Program-made: the position numbers and the translations under genes
In this document: piece by piece, positions 62,101 through 64,000 of the stretch
How the letters are laid out: the number at the start of each line of letters is the position of its first letter
Numbering within the stretch: position 1 is the stretch's first letter
Notes under the pieces: generated by a model
What the model saw: the letters and a program-made list of their open reading frames with translations, nothing else
What the model was told of the DNA's origin: nothing
Databases searched by the model: none
DNA from: Zhengitettix transpicula
Taxonomy: Eukaryota; Arthropoda; Insecta; Orthoptera; Tetrigidae
NCBI GenBank assembly: GCA_037074705.1
Contig: CM073590.1
Coordinates: 9,060,001-9,124,000, forward strand
Length of the DNA: 64,000 nt
Reading direction: 5' to 3'

Positions 62101-64000
62101 GCCATTGGAAGGCCATGGAAGAAGAATCTATCTAGAGAAGTTAAGAGTTGTTACGCTGACGAGAAAGTGTAAAGGAGAAAGCTGTCAGAAATTCCTGTGA
62201 AGATTTTCTGGTTAACTTGGGAAAACCGACAAAAAACGATGAATAGATGTGTTTCTATCTGCGGCGTAAATAATTGAGATTTCTGCCGCAAGTATATGCC
62301 TTCACACACGACCCCCTTTCTTTTTTTGGTATACGTTCATAGTTTCATAAAATCGCCCTGAGGTTTGCCTGTATTACAAATTTATTGGAATATTGAATGT
62401 AGTTAAAGTTATTTATATAAAAATTAAGCTCAAGAGCGAGTAAATTTTAATAACCTTGATCTAAATGAAAAAAACCGTGTTGAATTTGTGTAAACCCTTA
62501 ATTATAAATCAATTAAATTAAAAAACAATCAAATTTTATTTTTATATAAAAGTTAAACCCCCATCATTATATTAAAATATACCGTGAATTCAAGAAATTA
62601 ATAATAAGAATTGTCACGTTTGTCTTGTCCGTATATTCTTAACAGAATACTTGTAATACTATAATAGGTCTATAACAGCTTAAAAATTAATTTACAAAAA
62701 CCATCGAAATAATTTAAGGTTTGTTTTCAATTATTGGCACATTTACAATAATAATTAAAAATGCTGGTCCCACTGCCTTAGATTTTTCTACACACAGGAG
62801 TTTTGGTCCATTAAATGAATTTATTAAGTCTCAGATCTGTACCAGAATACACTATTTATGATTTATAATCCGATTACGTTGTCGTCGTGGCGTCTGCTAG
62901 TTTGGCGATGAGGACGACGTAAGTATGGACCAGTTGGACGATGGCATCTTCTCCTAGATTAAAGCATACTCAAAACTGTTTATCTCTTTCTATTTAGACG
63001 AGTTGTCTTGACTGTCCTTTCAGACTAAATTACTCAGTCTAAATTTTAGATTTTTCTGACTAATTCAGTTAAGACTCCATTTATCTCACTCATAACTTGC
63101 GCGGATCCCCTTGTGCGGTTTTAAAAAGGCAGTCTTCGTATAATAAATTTTGTGTATTTCAATTGGGGAAATCCCTGAAATTAAGTGGATCTCCACCATC
63201 TGGTCCGTTGGTCCGTCTTTTAATTCATTCCTGAGCACACGTGAGCAGGTTGAAGACCCAAAATCTTCCCGTCTTCCAGCTCCCAAATTTCTTTTCCGCG
63301 CAAACTGCAGATTGCCACTTTCGTAGAAAAATTAAAAATAGCTCCTACATATAATAAATTTAATTTTACTCCATTACAGTGCACACACAGATCTTTTCCT
63401 ATTTTAAGCGTCAGTTCACCTTTTGTTGCTATTGTCGTTCTGTGTCATGCCCTCTATCAACTATCGAACTTTATTTATATCTTTACCTTCAGTCATAAAC
63501 TCGAATTCCTCCTCACTTTGTATCAGTTTATTCTGCAGTTCATTCCAGAAGCCAAACAATCTATACTCGTTCAACGAGATTCTACCATGGTCACAATGTG
63601 AATAAATTTTGATATTTCTTCGAAGTATTTTTATCGTCTGACAATTCCTATCTCAAACTGAGCAATTCACCTTTGCGACAGCATCTAGTCCTTCATTTTT
63701 TATCATTTTCTTTTCAGACGAGTATCGTTTCGTTCTCAATTTTATTCTCCCGCACACAGGGGCGGTAAATATGTATGGATACAATAGCAGATACTTATTA
63801 CACTTCCATGACATCAAACTTTAATTCTTTCTAAACAGGAATAATTCCAAGAATTCTATCAATATTTTCTAGTTAGATCATTGTTGTCGAACCATTTTCT
63901 TACCATACCCCACCTAAGTCTTACCAATGCCACCTACATAATATATACATATTTTTTATTTTCATAATTTTAATTATTCCTTAAAGTAACGTAATGACAA

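Larger units (their letters stand above)
22776..64000 (+). other. Dscam2: Dscam2 intron, more than 41 kb, 3' end outside the window
   Basis: The intron starts with GTAAGT. No later Dscam2 exon was recognised, so it probably continues beyond the window. Apart from the elements listed separately I see nothing classifiable in 22830-25059, 26196-28000, 28640-30659, 30951-32209, 33181-34587, 37208-38445, 39443-40435, 40900-43439, 43961-48633, 49099-50454, 50801-53369, 53611-54043, 54631-55823, 55852-58479, 59236-60164, 60201-61609 and 62101-64000. These are AT-rich with only short chance reading frames. A run of ten G at about 22839-22848 is also present. Confidence 0.7.

Noticed and set aside
22776..64000. 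search for further alternative copies of the second Dscam2 exon
   Set aside because: No second stretch resembling CTAVLRCVVPSF or VVSWVQEP was seen on the plus strand by eye.

Overview
The window looks like a piece of a large, AT-rich, intron-heavy, repeat-rich insect genome. The only host gene I can support is a homolog of the cell-adhesion gene Dscam2, on the + strand. Two of its exons are present. One encodes the first immunoglobulin domain (294-620) and the other the first half of the second Ig domain (22614-22775). Both have GT/AG borders and phase-1 junctions that fit each other. The 22-kb intron between them and more than 41 kb of the next intron fill the rest. A cockroach, termite or other polyneopteran is a reasonable guess from intron size and repeat style, but that is inference.

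The first intron (621-22613) holds a 5'-truncated, frameshifted I/R1-type LINE relic (3770-4985, minus), a 29-bp minisatellite (8820-9077), a tRNA-like SINE head (11099-11175), and copies of two dispersed families. Family A is a poly(A)-tailed, SINE-like retroposon of about 0.5 kb. Family B is a roughly 0.6-kb unclassified repeat. One B copy is split by a foldback-like element (20004-20796) whose inverted arms are built from degenerate units with a TTCCCGA core.

The second intron (22776-64000) holds more A copies, two of them with perfect 10-13 bp target-site duplications and A-rich tails, and a third with a perfect 9-bp duplication. It also has a 27-bp minisatellite that stays open in one frame (28152-28330) and a CR1/Jockey-like LINE relic with an (ATAC)n tail (36092-37207). 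A mariner transposase relic is interrupted by an A copy (38446-39442). A Tc1/mariner-like element has matching ends next to TA (48634-49098).

The most striking structure is at 40436-40899. Inverted arms of about 115 bp each carry a hammerhead-ribozyme-like core (CTGAAGA, a perfect 5-bp stem II, then GAAAC). More decayed relatives lie at 17411, 55824 and 60165. This fits a decayed Penelope-like or retrozyme-type retroelement family.

No functional tRNA or rRNA gene, CRISPR array, operon or intact transposase was seen. Most open reading frames of 60-120 codons here are chance or lie inside repeats.
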